Source: Agreia sp. VKM Ac-1783
Lineage (GTDB): Bacteria > Actinomycetota > Actinomycetes > Actinomycetales > Microbacteriaceae
Length of the DNA: 64,000 nucleotides
Direction of reading: 5' to 3'
Assembly: GCF_900177765.1 (NCBI RefSeq)
Contig: NZ_FXWI01000003.1
Span: forward strand, 806,001 to 870,000
Part shown: positions 19,874 to 27,287 of the stretch, in pieces
Numbering within the stretch: position 1 is the stretch's first letter
Layout of the letters: every line of letters starts with the position of its first letter
Program-made: the position numbers and the translations under genes
Notes under the pieces: generated by a model
The model's database searches: none
What the model saw: only the letters and a program-made list of their open reading frames with translations
What the model was told of the DNA's origin: nothing

Positions 19874-21700
19874 GTGGTCGAACCCACCGAATCGCAGAAG
19901 AACGTCGAGCACACTCGGCGACGCCGCGATTCACGGTCGGCGCAGCCTGCCACGGCACTGAGTCGCCGACAGCTGCGTGACCGGGAGCAGGCCGAAGCCG
20001 AAGCAGAGGCTCAGCACCGCGCCGCCGCAGCGCAGGCCTCTGCGGGTCTGAGCCGTCGAGAGCGGCGCGAGCGCGAATACGACGAGCGATACAGTACGCG
20101 GCGTGATGCCGCGGCGCCTGCTCCGGATGCCGTGGTCGCCCCCGACGCGGTCGTTCCCGTCGAGCCTGTGGAAGAGCCGAGCCCCGTTGTCGAGGTCGAG
20201 CCCGTCATCGAGGCAGAAACGGTCGAGGATGCGGAGCCCGTCGTTGGGGCTGAGCCCACGATCGACGTGGTCCTCGTCGAAGAGCCAGAGCCTGTCGCGG
20301 AACCAGACCCGGCCCCCGCTCCCGTTGCACCCACGTCGAGGCGGGCTCGGCGCGCGCGCATAGAGACGCCCGTCGTCGAGATCGCGAACACCCCCGCCGT
20401 CGAGGCCGAGACCACTCCGGCTGTCGAGTCCGAGACAGCTCCCGCCGCTGAGGTCGAGAAGGTTCCTGTCGCCGAGGTCGAGAAGGTTCCTGTCGCCGAG
20501 GTCGAGAAGGCTCCTGTCGCCGAAGACGAGCTCGTGGCGGAGCCATCCGGTGCCCCTGAGATCGACGAGCGGATGCTCGCGGTCGCCAACGTCGAGACGG
20601 TGCCGCTCGAGATCGAACTGGTGGCGCAGCATCCGCTGGTCGAGATCGAGACGGCCGAGCACATCGCCGCCGAGACCGTCATGAGCGCCGAGGTCGACTT
20701 CGCTGCGCCGCACGTCGCGCACGAGCCGTCGACGATGAGCACCGAGATCGACGTCGTCGAGCCGAAGGTCGCGCACGAGACTATCTCTGCGCTGGCCACA
20801 TCGGGCGACAGCACACCCGTGCGTCCGGTGCCGATCGCGTCGCCCCGGATCAAGCGTTCCCTTCCGGTAGCCGAGCTGCTGTCATCATCGAGTGGAACCT
20901 TCGTCTCGCACGCGCGATTTCAGCCGATCAAGCGACGCATTCTCGCGGGCTTCGTCATGATGATCGCTGCGCTCTTCGTCGTGTCGATCTCCATACCCTC
21001 GCTCGGCTTCGCGAGCACGTCGGACTTCTCGGCCAAGCAGACGCCCGGCGACGTTACCGACAGCCAGAACCTCTCTGTCGGAGAAGGTCCGGCACTGAAC
21101 GCCGTGCGCGACGACTTCTACGCAGAGGGTGCACCCGGCTCGCTGTACTCGACGACCAACAGCTACGTGTCGAAAGAGTCCCAGAAGCTGGCTCAGGAGC
21201 TGATGGCCGCCGTCGCAGCGGGCAAGCTCAAGGGCTCTGTGCCCGACCACATTCCCGAGATCAAGGCGCTGGCCGACGGCGTCGTCAAGCCCGACTGCGG
21301 CATCGATCTGCGCATTCTGCAGGTGATGGTGATCGCCGTACGCACCTTCGACACCGTGGCCGTGAGCGATATCAACCGCAAGTGCACCAACCAGATCGAG
21401 GGTGCAGGAACCGGCTCGTCGCACTACACCAACGGTGGCGGGCACGCGGTCGACTTCTACCTGATCAACGGCGCCTCGCTTCCGGGTGCAGACCCGAACA
21501 CGATCAAGTTCGCCGAGGTTCTCGACCCGATCATGCCCGCCGGCTCGAACCTGGGTCAGAGCGAGTGCCGAGCGTCTGCCGGAATCTCCCTCAACCTGCA
21601 GAACTTCAAGGAGTTCCCCGACTCGTGCACTCACATGCACATCGATGTCGGCAGCACGACAGGAGCTCTCAACGTGAACCTCGACAGGGACTTCAAGTAG
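19874..21700 (+). CDS. Membrane-anchored M15-like (ARB_07466-type) envelope protein
   Basis: A 608-residue protein in three parts. The first 360 residues are cytoplasmic or low complexity, Arg-rich at the start then Glu/Val/Pro-rich, including an eight-residue repeat (VEKVPVAE) encoded by a 24-bp tandem repeat. A membrane helix follows (about 358-378, VMMIAALFVVSISIPSLGFA). The outside domain ends with SSHYTNGGGHAVDF and CTHMHIDVG, which resemble the SxHxxG.AxD and HxH zinc motifs of M15/VanY-type peptidases. It starts with GTG at 19874. A cell-wall amidase or peptidase role is inferred; activity is unproven. Confidence 0.75.
   Translation: MVEPTESQKNVEHTRRRRDSRSAQPATALSRRQLRDREQAEAEAEAQHRAAAAQASAGLSRRERREREYDERYSTRRDAAAPAPDAVVAPDAVVPVEPVEEPSPVVEVEPVIEAETVEDAEPVVGAEPTIDVVLVEEPEPVAEPDPAPAPVAPTSRRARRARIETPVVEIANTPAVEAETTPAVESETAPAAEVEKVPVAEVEKVPVAEVEKAPVAEDELVAEPSGAPEIDERMLAVANVETVPLEIELVAQHPLVEIETAEHIAAETVMSAEVDFAAPHVAHEPSTMSTEIDVVEPKVAHETISALATSGDSTPVRPVPIASPRIKRSLPVAELLSSSSGTFVSHARFQPIKRRILAGFVMMIAALFVVSISIPSLGFASTSDFSAKQTPGDVTDSQNLSVGEGPALNAVRDDFYAEGAPGSLYSTTNSYVSKESQKLAQELMAAVAAGKLKGSVPDHIPEIKALADGVVKPDCGIDLRILQVMVIAVRTFDTVAVSDINRKCTNQIEGAGTGSSHYTNGGGHAVDFYLINGASLPGADPNTIKFAEVLDPIMPAGSNLGQSECRASAGISLNLQNFKEFPDSCTHMHIDVGSTTGALNVNLDRDFK
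20453..20524 (+). repeat. 24-bp in-frame tandem repeat (three units)
   Basis: GTCGAGAAGGTTCCTGTCGC plus CGAG is repeated at 20453, 20477 and 20501, encoding VEKVPVAE, VEKVPVAE and VEKAPVAE in the linker of the M15-like protein. It is likely variable between strains by slippage. Confidence 0.85.
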
Positions 21701-21731
21701 CCCGTCGCGGTGAGCTTTTTTCATTCCCGCC

Positions 21732-21790
21732 GTTACCAATCCGTTAAAATTGCTGTCATTTAGGTGACAAACAGGTAACGGTCACGTAGC
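21732..21790. promoter_or_regulatory. Two candidate MtrA-like boxes upstream of the NlpC/P60 gene
   Basis: On the minus strand TTAAC-N6-GTAAC (21732-21747) and on the plus strand GTAAC-N6-GTAGC (21775-21790) both show pairs of GTAAC-like half-sites at the same spacing. MtrA, an actinobacterial OmpR-type regulator, is known to bind paired GTAAC-like sites at wall-hydrolase genes. Assignment here is an inference. Confidence 0.4.
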
Positions 21791-21936
21791 ATCGGACGAG
21801 TCCAGACCGCCGGAGCATGGCGATTGGGCGGCCCCGAGACACCTCTTTCCCCGTCTCTCGGCGCGCATAACCCGCAGACAAATCAGTGGGACGGGACGGC
21901 ACCCTGGATGCCGCGCGAGGTGCCGGAGGTACAGAC

Positions 21937-22881
21937 TTGACCGAATTTCGTGAGTCGCTGGACGCCCCGAACGGCCAGCCGAACCCGAACATCTCGATCG
22001 ACAGCGCAGCCGGTGTGAACAACGCGGCGGCAACGCCCGGTTCAGTGCGTGAGCCGCGCGAGCTCGAGAACGACATCGTTCCCGCCGTTCCGCGACCCAT
22101 CGCCGTGGTGTCTCGCTCTGCGACATCCGTGATCGCGGCGCCCCGCGCATCCGCCCCCGTGGCCAAAGCCGCGCCGACGGCACCGCCGCGTCGCTTCAAG
22201 AAGCCCACCAAGCGCGACGTCGCCGGCGGCGTCGTCATGGCGTTCGCTGTGGGTCTCATCGCGACGATGGCTCTTCCGGCATACGCATTCGGCAACGGCA
22301 ATGCGGCCTTCGACGCGAAGAACTCCACCGACCTGGCCGGCGGCGCGCAGAGCATCACCGTCGACGACGCCACCGCTGCGCTGGCCGTGAGCCGCGACGC
22401 ATACACCGCTCCGACGAGCGAACAGCTGCAGGCCGCGCGCGATGCCGCAGCCGCCGCGGTTGCTGCGACCGAGGCGAGCACGACGGCCGCTTCGAGCACG
22501 CCCACCGCGGGAACCTTCGCGGTCAACCCGCCCTCCGGTTCGTACAGCGGCCAGGCCGTCGTCGACTACGCCCAGCAGTTCGTCGGCGTCGTCCCGTACA
22601 GCGCCGGCGCCACACCCGAGGCCGGTTTCGGATGCGATGGGCTGACTCAGTATGTGTTCGGCCAGTTCGGCATCTACCTGCCACGCATCGTCGGCAACCA
22701 AGCGGCGATGGGCATCCGTGTCTCGCCCGAAGATGCTCAGCCCGGCGACCTGGTCGTGTGGCCGATGTACCACATCGGCATCTACGACGGCGCCGGCGGA
22801 GTGATCGACTCACCCGACTGGGGCCGCATGGTCGAGCACCGCGCGCTGTGGGGCAGCTACTACTTCGTGCGCATCGTCTAG
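21937..22881 (+). CDS. NlpC/P60-family peptidoglycan hydrolase
   Basis: A 314-residue protein with a cytoplasmic N-terminus (about 1-92), one membrane or signal-anchor helix (about 95-115), an Ala-rich helical region, and a C-terminal NlpC/P60 domain (about 200-314). The catalytic Cys is in GFGCDGLTQYVF, where the usual DCSGL is GCDGL. The His is in WPMYHIGIYDG. The domain would cut stem peptides of peptidoglycan outside the membrane. I use the TTG at 21937, which has GGAGG seven bases upstream, rather than the ATG at 21886. Confidence 0.85.
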   Translation: MTEFRESLDAPNGQPNPNISIDSAAGVNNAAATPGSVREPRELENDIVPAVPRPIAVVSRSATSVIAAPRASAPVAKAAPTAPPRRFKKPTKRDVAGGVVMAFAVGLIATMALPAYAFGNGNAAFDAKNSTDLAGGAQSITVDDATAALAVSRDAYTAPTSEQLQAARDAAAAAVAATEASTTAASSTPTAGTFAVNPPSGSYSGQAVVDYAQQFVGVVPYSAGATPEAGFGCDGLTQYVFGQFGIYLPRIVGNQAAMGIRVSPEDAQPGDLVVWPMYHIGIYDGAGGVIDSPDWGRMVEHRALWGSYYFVRIV

Positions 22882-22928
22882 CGATCTTCGTCGCTGACCG
22901 ATTTGTGAACAATCGGTTACAGCTCACC

Positions 22929-22965
22929 CGAACGGCGTGCCACATGGTTTGTGGTACGCCGTTCG
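22929..22965 (+). terminator. Hairpin after the NlpC/P60 gene
   Basis: CGAACGGCGTGCCACA (22929-22944) pairs with TGTGGTACGCCGTTCG (22950-22965) with one mismatch and a five-base loop, 48 bases after the stop. It is a likely terminator without a T-tract. Confidence 0.7.
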
Positions 22966-23010
22966 TGGGTTACTCTTACTGCAATTATTCGAGCCTTTAG
23001 AGGAGACCTC

Positions 23011-23109
23011 GTGATAGCTGGCAGGAGCATCCGCACCACGGGTTGCCGCCTGCTTGCCGTCAGGAGTCACACGAGTGGACGTTGTCTGAGCCGGGTTCGG
23101 CTGAGTTAG
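23011..23109 (+). CDS. Putative 32-residue leader peptide or sRNA-borne ORF
   Basis: A GTG at 23011 has AGAGGAG seven bases upstream and opens a 32-codon frame rich in Arg and Ser. Its TAG ends at 23109, exactly where the stem of a strong terminator begins. No homology is recognised. The stop-next-to-terminator layout is that of an attenuation leader for the HNH gene downstream, but it could equally be a small RNA. Confidence 0.4.
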   Translation: MIAGRSIRTTGCRLLAVRSHTSGRCLSRVRLS

Positions 23110-23140
23110 GGTGCTGTCATTTTGACGGTGCCCTTTTTTT
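23109..23140 (+). terminator. Rho-independent terminator with T-tract
   Basis: GGGTGCTGTC (23109-23118), loop ATTTT, GACGGTGCCC (23124-23133), then seven T residues. All ten pairs form if G-T is allowed. Such a textbook T-tract terminator is unusual in this GC-rich region. It lies about 90 bases upstream of the HNH gene. Confidence 0.85.
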
Positions 23141-23230
23141 GTGTCCATTTGCTCCTCTGATCGCGAAGAAAATCGATGGGTGACACATCGGGTCCCTGCA
23201 AGCCGTGCAGGGCAATTCGAAAGGGCAACA

Positions 23231-23728
23231 ATGCGAACACTTGTTTTGAACGCGGGATACGAGCCACTCGGAGTGGTCTCGTTCAAGCGCGCCATCGTTC
23301 TCGTGATGAACGAGAAGGCGACGATCATCGAGAGCGACGTCGAGCATCCGGTCTGGGCGACCTCGGGGCTGTTCGACCGACCGAGTGTCATCATCCTCAC
23401 GCGCTACGTGCGCATTCCCTCGACCAGACTCATGCCCGTGTCACGTAGGGGAGTGCTGCGCCGCGACGGCATGCGCTGCCTGTACTGCGGGGGATCGGCC
23501 ACCACGATCGACCATGTGATGCCCAAGTCACGTGGAGGTAAGGACACGTGGGAGAACCTCGTGGCCTGCTGCCTGCGCTGCAACAACATCAAGAGCGACC
23601 GCACCCCGGCCGAGATGGGGTGGACTCTTCGGGCCACTCCGAAGATGCCGCACCAGGCGGGCTGGACAGTCCGCGGAGCGGAGCGCGCGGAGCCGGCCTG
23701 GGAGGGCTACATCGAGAGCGCGGCGTAA
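23231..23728 (+). CDS. HNH endonuclease
   Basis: A 165-residue protein with an HNH fold in the C-terminal half: LRRDGMRCLYCGGSATTIDHVMPKSRGG....NLVACCLRCNNIKSDRTP. It includes the zinc cysteines CxxC/CxxC, the catalytic His of DHV and the Asn of NL. The N-terminal 70 residues (MRTLVLNAGYEPLGVVSFKRA) match the widespread actinobacterial and cyanobacterial HNH family. The ATG at 23231 follows GAAAGGG. This family is a chromosomal house gene of unknown role, not tied to a mobile element. Confidence 0.9.
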   Translation: MRTLVLNAGYEPLGVVSFKRAIVLVMNEKATIIESDVEHPVWATSGLFDRPSVIILTRYVRIPSTRLMPVSRRGVLRRDGMRCLYCGGSATTIDHVMPKSRGGKDTWENLVACCLRCNNIKSDRTPAEMGWTLRATPKMPHQAGWTVRGAERAEPAWEGYIESAA

Positions 23729-23739
23729 CCGCCGCCGCT

Positions 23740-23953
23740 CCCTGAGCCTGTCCCTCGTTGCCTGAGCCTGTCGAAGGGAATCCCCGCGCCACCATTGAAC
23801 GGCTTCGCCGTGCTTTATATATTGGGCGGCTCCGCCGCGGGCGTCGCTCTTGCGTTGGTCGAGTAGCCAAAGGCCGCCCGCGGCCGACGCGTATCGAGAC
23901 CACTGCCACGGATGCGCCGGTCGAGTTGGTCGCCCAGCGATCGTATCGAGACC
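23740..23953. repeat. Cluster of dispersed intergenic repeats
   Basis: The stretch between the HNH gene and tRNA-Arg has no gene. It has two CCTGAGCCTGTC copies (23741-23778, the second ending in GAAGGG) and two copies of GGTCGAGT...CGTATCGAGACC (23857-23901 and 23919-23953). The latter are related to the palindrome at 17641. They look like REP-type intergenic elements. Confidence 0.75.
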
Positions 23954-23967
23954 ACCCGCCCCTGCCT

Positions 23968-25680
23968 CTAAGCTAAACTCCTAAAGGCCAGCCTCTGTAG
24001 CTCAATGGAAGAGCAATTCCGTCCTAAGGAACAGGTTGGGGGTTCGAGTCCCTCCAGGGGCACCAAATGTTCGTCTCTAGAACACAGAGTCGAATCCACG
24101 CCCATTATTTGCCGCTCCAGGCTCGTCCCGGAGCGGTTTTCTTGTATCTCGGCTCCTAAAATTCGTGTGGCGGATTTGCTGAGCGAATTGAACGGCTCTG
24201 CGAGCTCAACCGTCACTTCTGAGTCTTGGTGCACGATGATTTGCTCGAAGAACGCCTGGTTGAATCGGCGGCGAATGTCGTCGGGCGCTCGACGGTACGC
24301 TTCGAAGCAATTCTCGATGAGATCAAGTGCTTCCACGAGATGCTGTTCGATAGTGGCGAAGGTGACCGTGGCGCTTTCAAGGTTCTCGGCGATATGGGAC
24401 AACTGCCGCGATATGCGCTCTTGTTCCTCCTTGTAGAGTGCTGCTGGCACCGCTCCGTCGAGGTGTCCTTCGAGCAATTTCTGGCTCCGAGCCTGAAGCC
24501 GCCCTTGCTCAAGCAGCAGATCGTGCTGCTTCTTTCTCGTGTCCCGACTGCTCGCGTCGAGCGCGGCACGGAGTTGGCGTTCAACCTCCGCCCGCAGATC
24601 CTTGTCGATTTGGATCGTCTTGTAGAGGTCAACGACCTTGTTCTCGATGAGGCCGATATTTACAGCCGATTGGATGCACGTATTGCGCTTCTCATGTCGA
24701 CCAGAACAGATGAAGTACTCGTACTGTGTGCCGAGGCGGTTCACTGAGTACTGAACGAGCATTCTGCTGCCGCACGAGCAGTAAAGGCTGCTCTTCAGGT
24801 AGTGATGGTTCTGACGAACCTTCTCGCCAACTACGTGCGAATCCATGATGTCTTGTACTTGCTGCCAGATCACGGGATCGACGAGCGGAACGTGTCGGCC
24901 CGGGAACGATGCGCCGCTGAATCGAACTTCGCCCTTGTAGTAGGGATTGGACAGAATCTTCTGCAGCTGCGTGACGGTGATGAGCTTTCCGGGTCGTGAT
25001 GGGGTCGGTCGCGACATCAGCCCTCGCTCGGCAAGCTCCTTCGTGAGCTGGCGAAGGGTCCACTCTCCTGTCGCGTAAGCGGTGAACGCCCACCGGATGA
25101 GGTCTGCTCGTTGATCGTCCACGATTACCGTGCGTACCTCCCGGCCCTCAGCGCTGATGATACCGGCGTTGCGGTAGCCGATTGGAGCCTTGCCTGGTGT
25201 GCCTCCGGTCTTCGCTTTTTGCTGCATACCCTTCATCACCTCGTTGGCGAGGTTCCGAGAGTAGAACTCAGCGATCGAACTCATGATGCCGTGCAGGAGC
25301 ATGCCGGACGGAGTCTCATCTATGTTTTCGGTGGCCGAAATGAGGCGCACGTCGGCAGTGTTCAAGGCGAGGTTTATGGCGACATCATCGGCACGATTGC
25401 GGGCAAGGCGGTCGACCTTATGGACAATGCAATACGCGATGGGGTGGTCGGTCACGTAAGCGAGCATTCGCTGCAGCTCGGGTCGATCTGATGAACGGGC
25501 AGATTCGCCGCGGTCGATGAATTCCTCGATGATGTGGGCACCCAGGGACTCGGCCTTCCGCCGATTTGCGTCGCGTTGCGCCGGAATGGAATAGCCATCC
25601 GGGTCGCCGTCGCGTTCGGTTTGTTCTCTCGTCGATACGCGGACATAGCTCACGGCGAGGAGTTTCGGAGATGGTGGCAT
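23968..25680 (-). CDS. Large serine recombinase (integrase) of the island
   Basis: A 570-residue site-specific recombinase: a resolvase catalytic domain (about 8-150, nucleophile Ser16 in YVRVSTREQ, Arg-rich KVDRLARNRAD), a recombinase domain (about 170-280), a zinc ribbon (YCSCG ... ICSGRHEKRNTC, about 299-335) and a coiled coil. The ATG at 25680 has AAGGAG six bases upstream. The last 32 codons (24065 down to 23968) are antisense to tRNA-Arg and its upstream flank, giving the LEGLEPPTCSL-type tail. Those residues come from the host side of the junction. It should catalyse integration at and excision from the tRNA. Confidence 0.93.
   Translation of the reverse strand: MPPSPKLLAVSYVRVSTREQTERDGDPDGYSIPAQRDANRRKAESLGAHIIEEFIDRGESARSSDRPELQRMLAYVTDHPIAYCIVHKVDRLARNRADDVAINLALNTADVRLISATENIDETPSGMLLHGIMSSIAEFYSRNLANEVMKGMQQKAKTGGTPGKAPIGYRNAGIISAEGREVRTVIVDDQRADLIRWAFTAYATGEWTLRQLTKELAERGLMSRPTPSRPGKLITVTQLQKILSNPYYKGEVRFSGASFPGRHVPLVDPVIWQQVQDIMDSHVVGEKVRQNHHYLKSSLYCSCGSRMLVQYSVNRLGTQYEYFICSGRHEKRNTCIQSAVNIGLIENKVVDLYKTIQIDKDLRAEVERQLRAALDASSRDTRKKQHDLLLEQGRLQARSQKLLEGHLDGAVPAALYKEEQERISRQLSHIAENLESATVTFATIEQHLVEALDLIENCFEAYRRAPDDIRRRFNQAFFEQIIVHQDSEVTVELAEPFNSLSKSATRILGAEIQENRSGTSLERQIMGVDSTLCSRDEHLVPLEGLEPPTCSLGRNCSSIELQRLAFRSLA
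23991..24065 (+). tRNA. tRNA-Arg (anticodon CCT), CCA encoded; island attachment site
   Basis: The acceptor GCCTCTG (23991-23997) pairs with CAGGGGC (24055-24061) with one G-T pair. The anticodon loop GTCCTAA presents CCT, which reads the Arg codon AGG. The T-arm GGGTTCGAGTCCC and an encoded CCA (24063-24065) are present. The first pair of the anticodon stem (A-C) is mismatched. A serine recombinase gene runs antisense through it, and foreign DNA starts at its 3' end. Confidence 0.93.
24060..24117. mobile_element. Proposed attL (left end of island)
   Basis: The core GCACCAAA (24060-24067) overlaps the CCA end of tRNA-Arg and is repeated at 60959-60966. To its right, 50 bases (24068-24117) match 60967-61016 at about three quarters of positions in the same orientation. 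Sequence to the left of the core differs between the two ends, as expected for recombined attachment sites. Confidence 0.6.
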
Positions 25681-25883
25681 GTGCTCTCCTTTCGGCTGTT
25701 TGGCCAGGTCAGCGGCCAATTTCGGGATAGTTGGGGTGTGGGCTCACTGACCGTAACTCTCTTCGGGCAACGAAGCGAGCGAAAAGCGAAGCGGAATAAA
25801 CATCGTCTGACCGGGCAATTTAGTTCTGCTGGAACGTCCGATTGCTAGGACCGCCGACCACTTAGACAGCAGGCGATCCTGTG

Positions 25884-26306
25884 TCATCGGAGGAACAGGT
25901 AGATCTGGTTCTTGTATTCGACGAATTCGTAGATCTCGTCCATTTGGGCTTTGATGAGGCCGAAGTCCCAGTTGAGTATGTTCTCTGGGATTGCATGATC
26001 CTTCGTGAATTGAAGGAGATCATGTGCCCAGCCGAGCCCATCGAGCTGAGCATGCAGGATATCGGTGAGCGTGGCGTACTCGCCTCGAAAGTCGGAGTAG
26101 AAGTCATCCTCGAAGCTTGGCGTGCTGGAGTCGGTGTCGGGCAGCGTCAGGTAGGCGTAGAGCGCATCGCCAATGCGCTCGTGGATACGCTCGAGATGTC
26201 GCGCTGTTTGCCCTCCTGTCTTGGTCGAGCTCAGCTCCGAAGCCTTGTGTGCGGTCTCCTGATGAGCCGCGTGGCGGGAGCCGGATGGGTTTTCTGATTC
26301 GTTCAT
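25884..26306 (-). CDS. Hypothetical island protein
   Basis: A 140-residue acidic, soluble protein with a disordered Ser/His/Thr N-terminus (about 1-40) and a helical C-terminal part with aromatic residues (FYSDFRGEYATLTDILHAQLDGLGWAHDLL). Its ATG overlaps the stop of the replication-relaxation gene (ATGA), so the two are co-translated. I recognise no family. Position between the transfer genes and the recombinase suggests a role in element maintenance or transfer. Confidence 0.65.
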   Translation of the reverse strand: MNESENPSGSRHAAHQETAHKASELSSTKTGGQTARHLERIHERIGDALYAYLTLPDTDSSTPSFEDDFYSDFRGEYATLTDILHAQLDGLGWAHDLLQFTKDHAIPENILNWDFGLIKAQMDEIYEFVEYKNQIYLFLR

Positions 26307-27124
26307 GCTCGTTCCTCCTTTCCATTGAGGGGCGGTTGATCGGTGATGATGGCTCCGATTTCGTCGAAGCGGGCGACGGTGAAGAGCCGGGGGTGAAGCG
26401 ATCGTGAGTTCGCGAGGGCGTTTCGCAGTTGGTCCGCTCGCCGCTGGGTTGTGGTGAGCCAAAGGACGCGTGGGAAGACTTCATGCGAGGCCTGTTCCTT
26501 GCCCGTCTTCCGGTATGACTCGTAGACGGCGCATTTGCCGAGAAGCGTTTTGAGCGACTCGGTTCCGAGATCGACCTCGATGAACCAGCGGTCGTCGAAC
26601 TCATCATCCGAGAGGACTGCCGCGAGGTCGGGTTTGAGCCAGAGTGATTGCCCGCCGGTGCCAATGAATTGTCGCCAGGCGGTTTGTTCTATTTCGACGT
26701 GCGCGAGGCGGAGGGAATTGCGTCTAGCGATCTCCTCTAGAGTGACGCGCGTCTCTGCGACCGCGAGTGTGTGAGCCAGGAAGGTTAGAGACGGGTCGAA
26801 GTGGCTTCGGCCTGTTTTGTTCTGGGTGAGGAGTCTGTGTCCGTTGATGTCGAGGGTCCAGACCTGGGACGTGGAGCCTCCACCTGTCCCTCCGATGCGG
26901 CGTTGGATCCTGGCAATCGTTCGAAGGCGTTGGAGTCGTTCAAGCACTCGGCTGCAGGCGCGAGCTCCCGCTGGCTGTGTGGCGTGGCCGTAGAAGTGGA
27001 GCCGGATGATCTGCTGGGCCGTGAGGAATCTGTGCTCTCGAAGTGAAGCCAGGATGGCCAGGTCGCGGGTCGAGAATCGCATCCGGAAGTGGTCGAGTTG
27101 CCGGTGTCCGAGACGGTTCAGCAT
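26303..27124 (-). CDS. Replication-relaxation family protein
   Basis: A 273-residue protein of the replication-relaxation family found on actinobacterial and firmicute plasmids and conjugative elements. A winged-helix N-terminus (FSTRDLAILASLREHRFLTAQQIIRLHF) is followed by the family core with DLAAVLSDDEFDDRWFIEVDLGTESLKTLLGKCAVYESYRKTG, which resembles a PD-(D/E)xK-like fold with Asp and Glu-x-Asp residues. The ATG at 27124 follows GGAGG. It is downstream of the VirD4-like ATPase. In this family the protein is thought to help DNA relaxation or transfer initiation; a true relaxase motif is not visible. Confidence 0.85.
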   Translation of the reverse strand: MLNRLGHRQLDHFRMRFSTRDLAILASLREHRFLTAQQIIRLHFYGHATQPAGARACSRVLERLQRLRTIARIQRRIGGTGGGSTSQVWTLDINGHRLLTQNKTGRSHFDPSLTFLAHTLAVAETRVTLEEIARRNSLRLAHVEIEQTAWRQFIGTGGQSLWLKPDLAAVLSDDEFDDRWFIEVDLGTESLKTLLGKCAVYESYRKTGKEQASHEVFPRVLWLTTTQRRADQLRNALANSRSLHPRLFTVARFDEIGAIITDQPPLNGKEERA

Positions 27125-27287
27125 GATGAATTCCTCCGGGCGGTTGACGGAAGGAGAAACACTGCGAAGCAGGGGTCAGTCGTTGCGGCTAACGGCTGTT
27201 TCGCCCCCAACCACCGGGCCGGGCGGGTGCTGTGCCCTCGGGCGATTGGTCGGGCGACTAGACGGGCTCCCTGCCCCTGTGGAGGCC

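Noticed and set aside
24213-24747. Short frames inside the recombinase
   Set aside because: They lie wholly inside the recombinase coding region in other frames.
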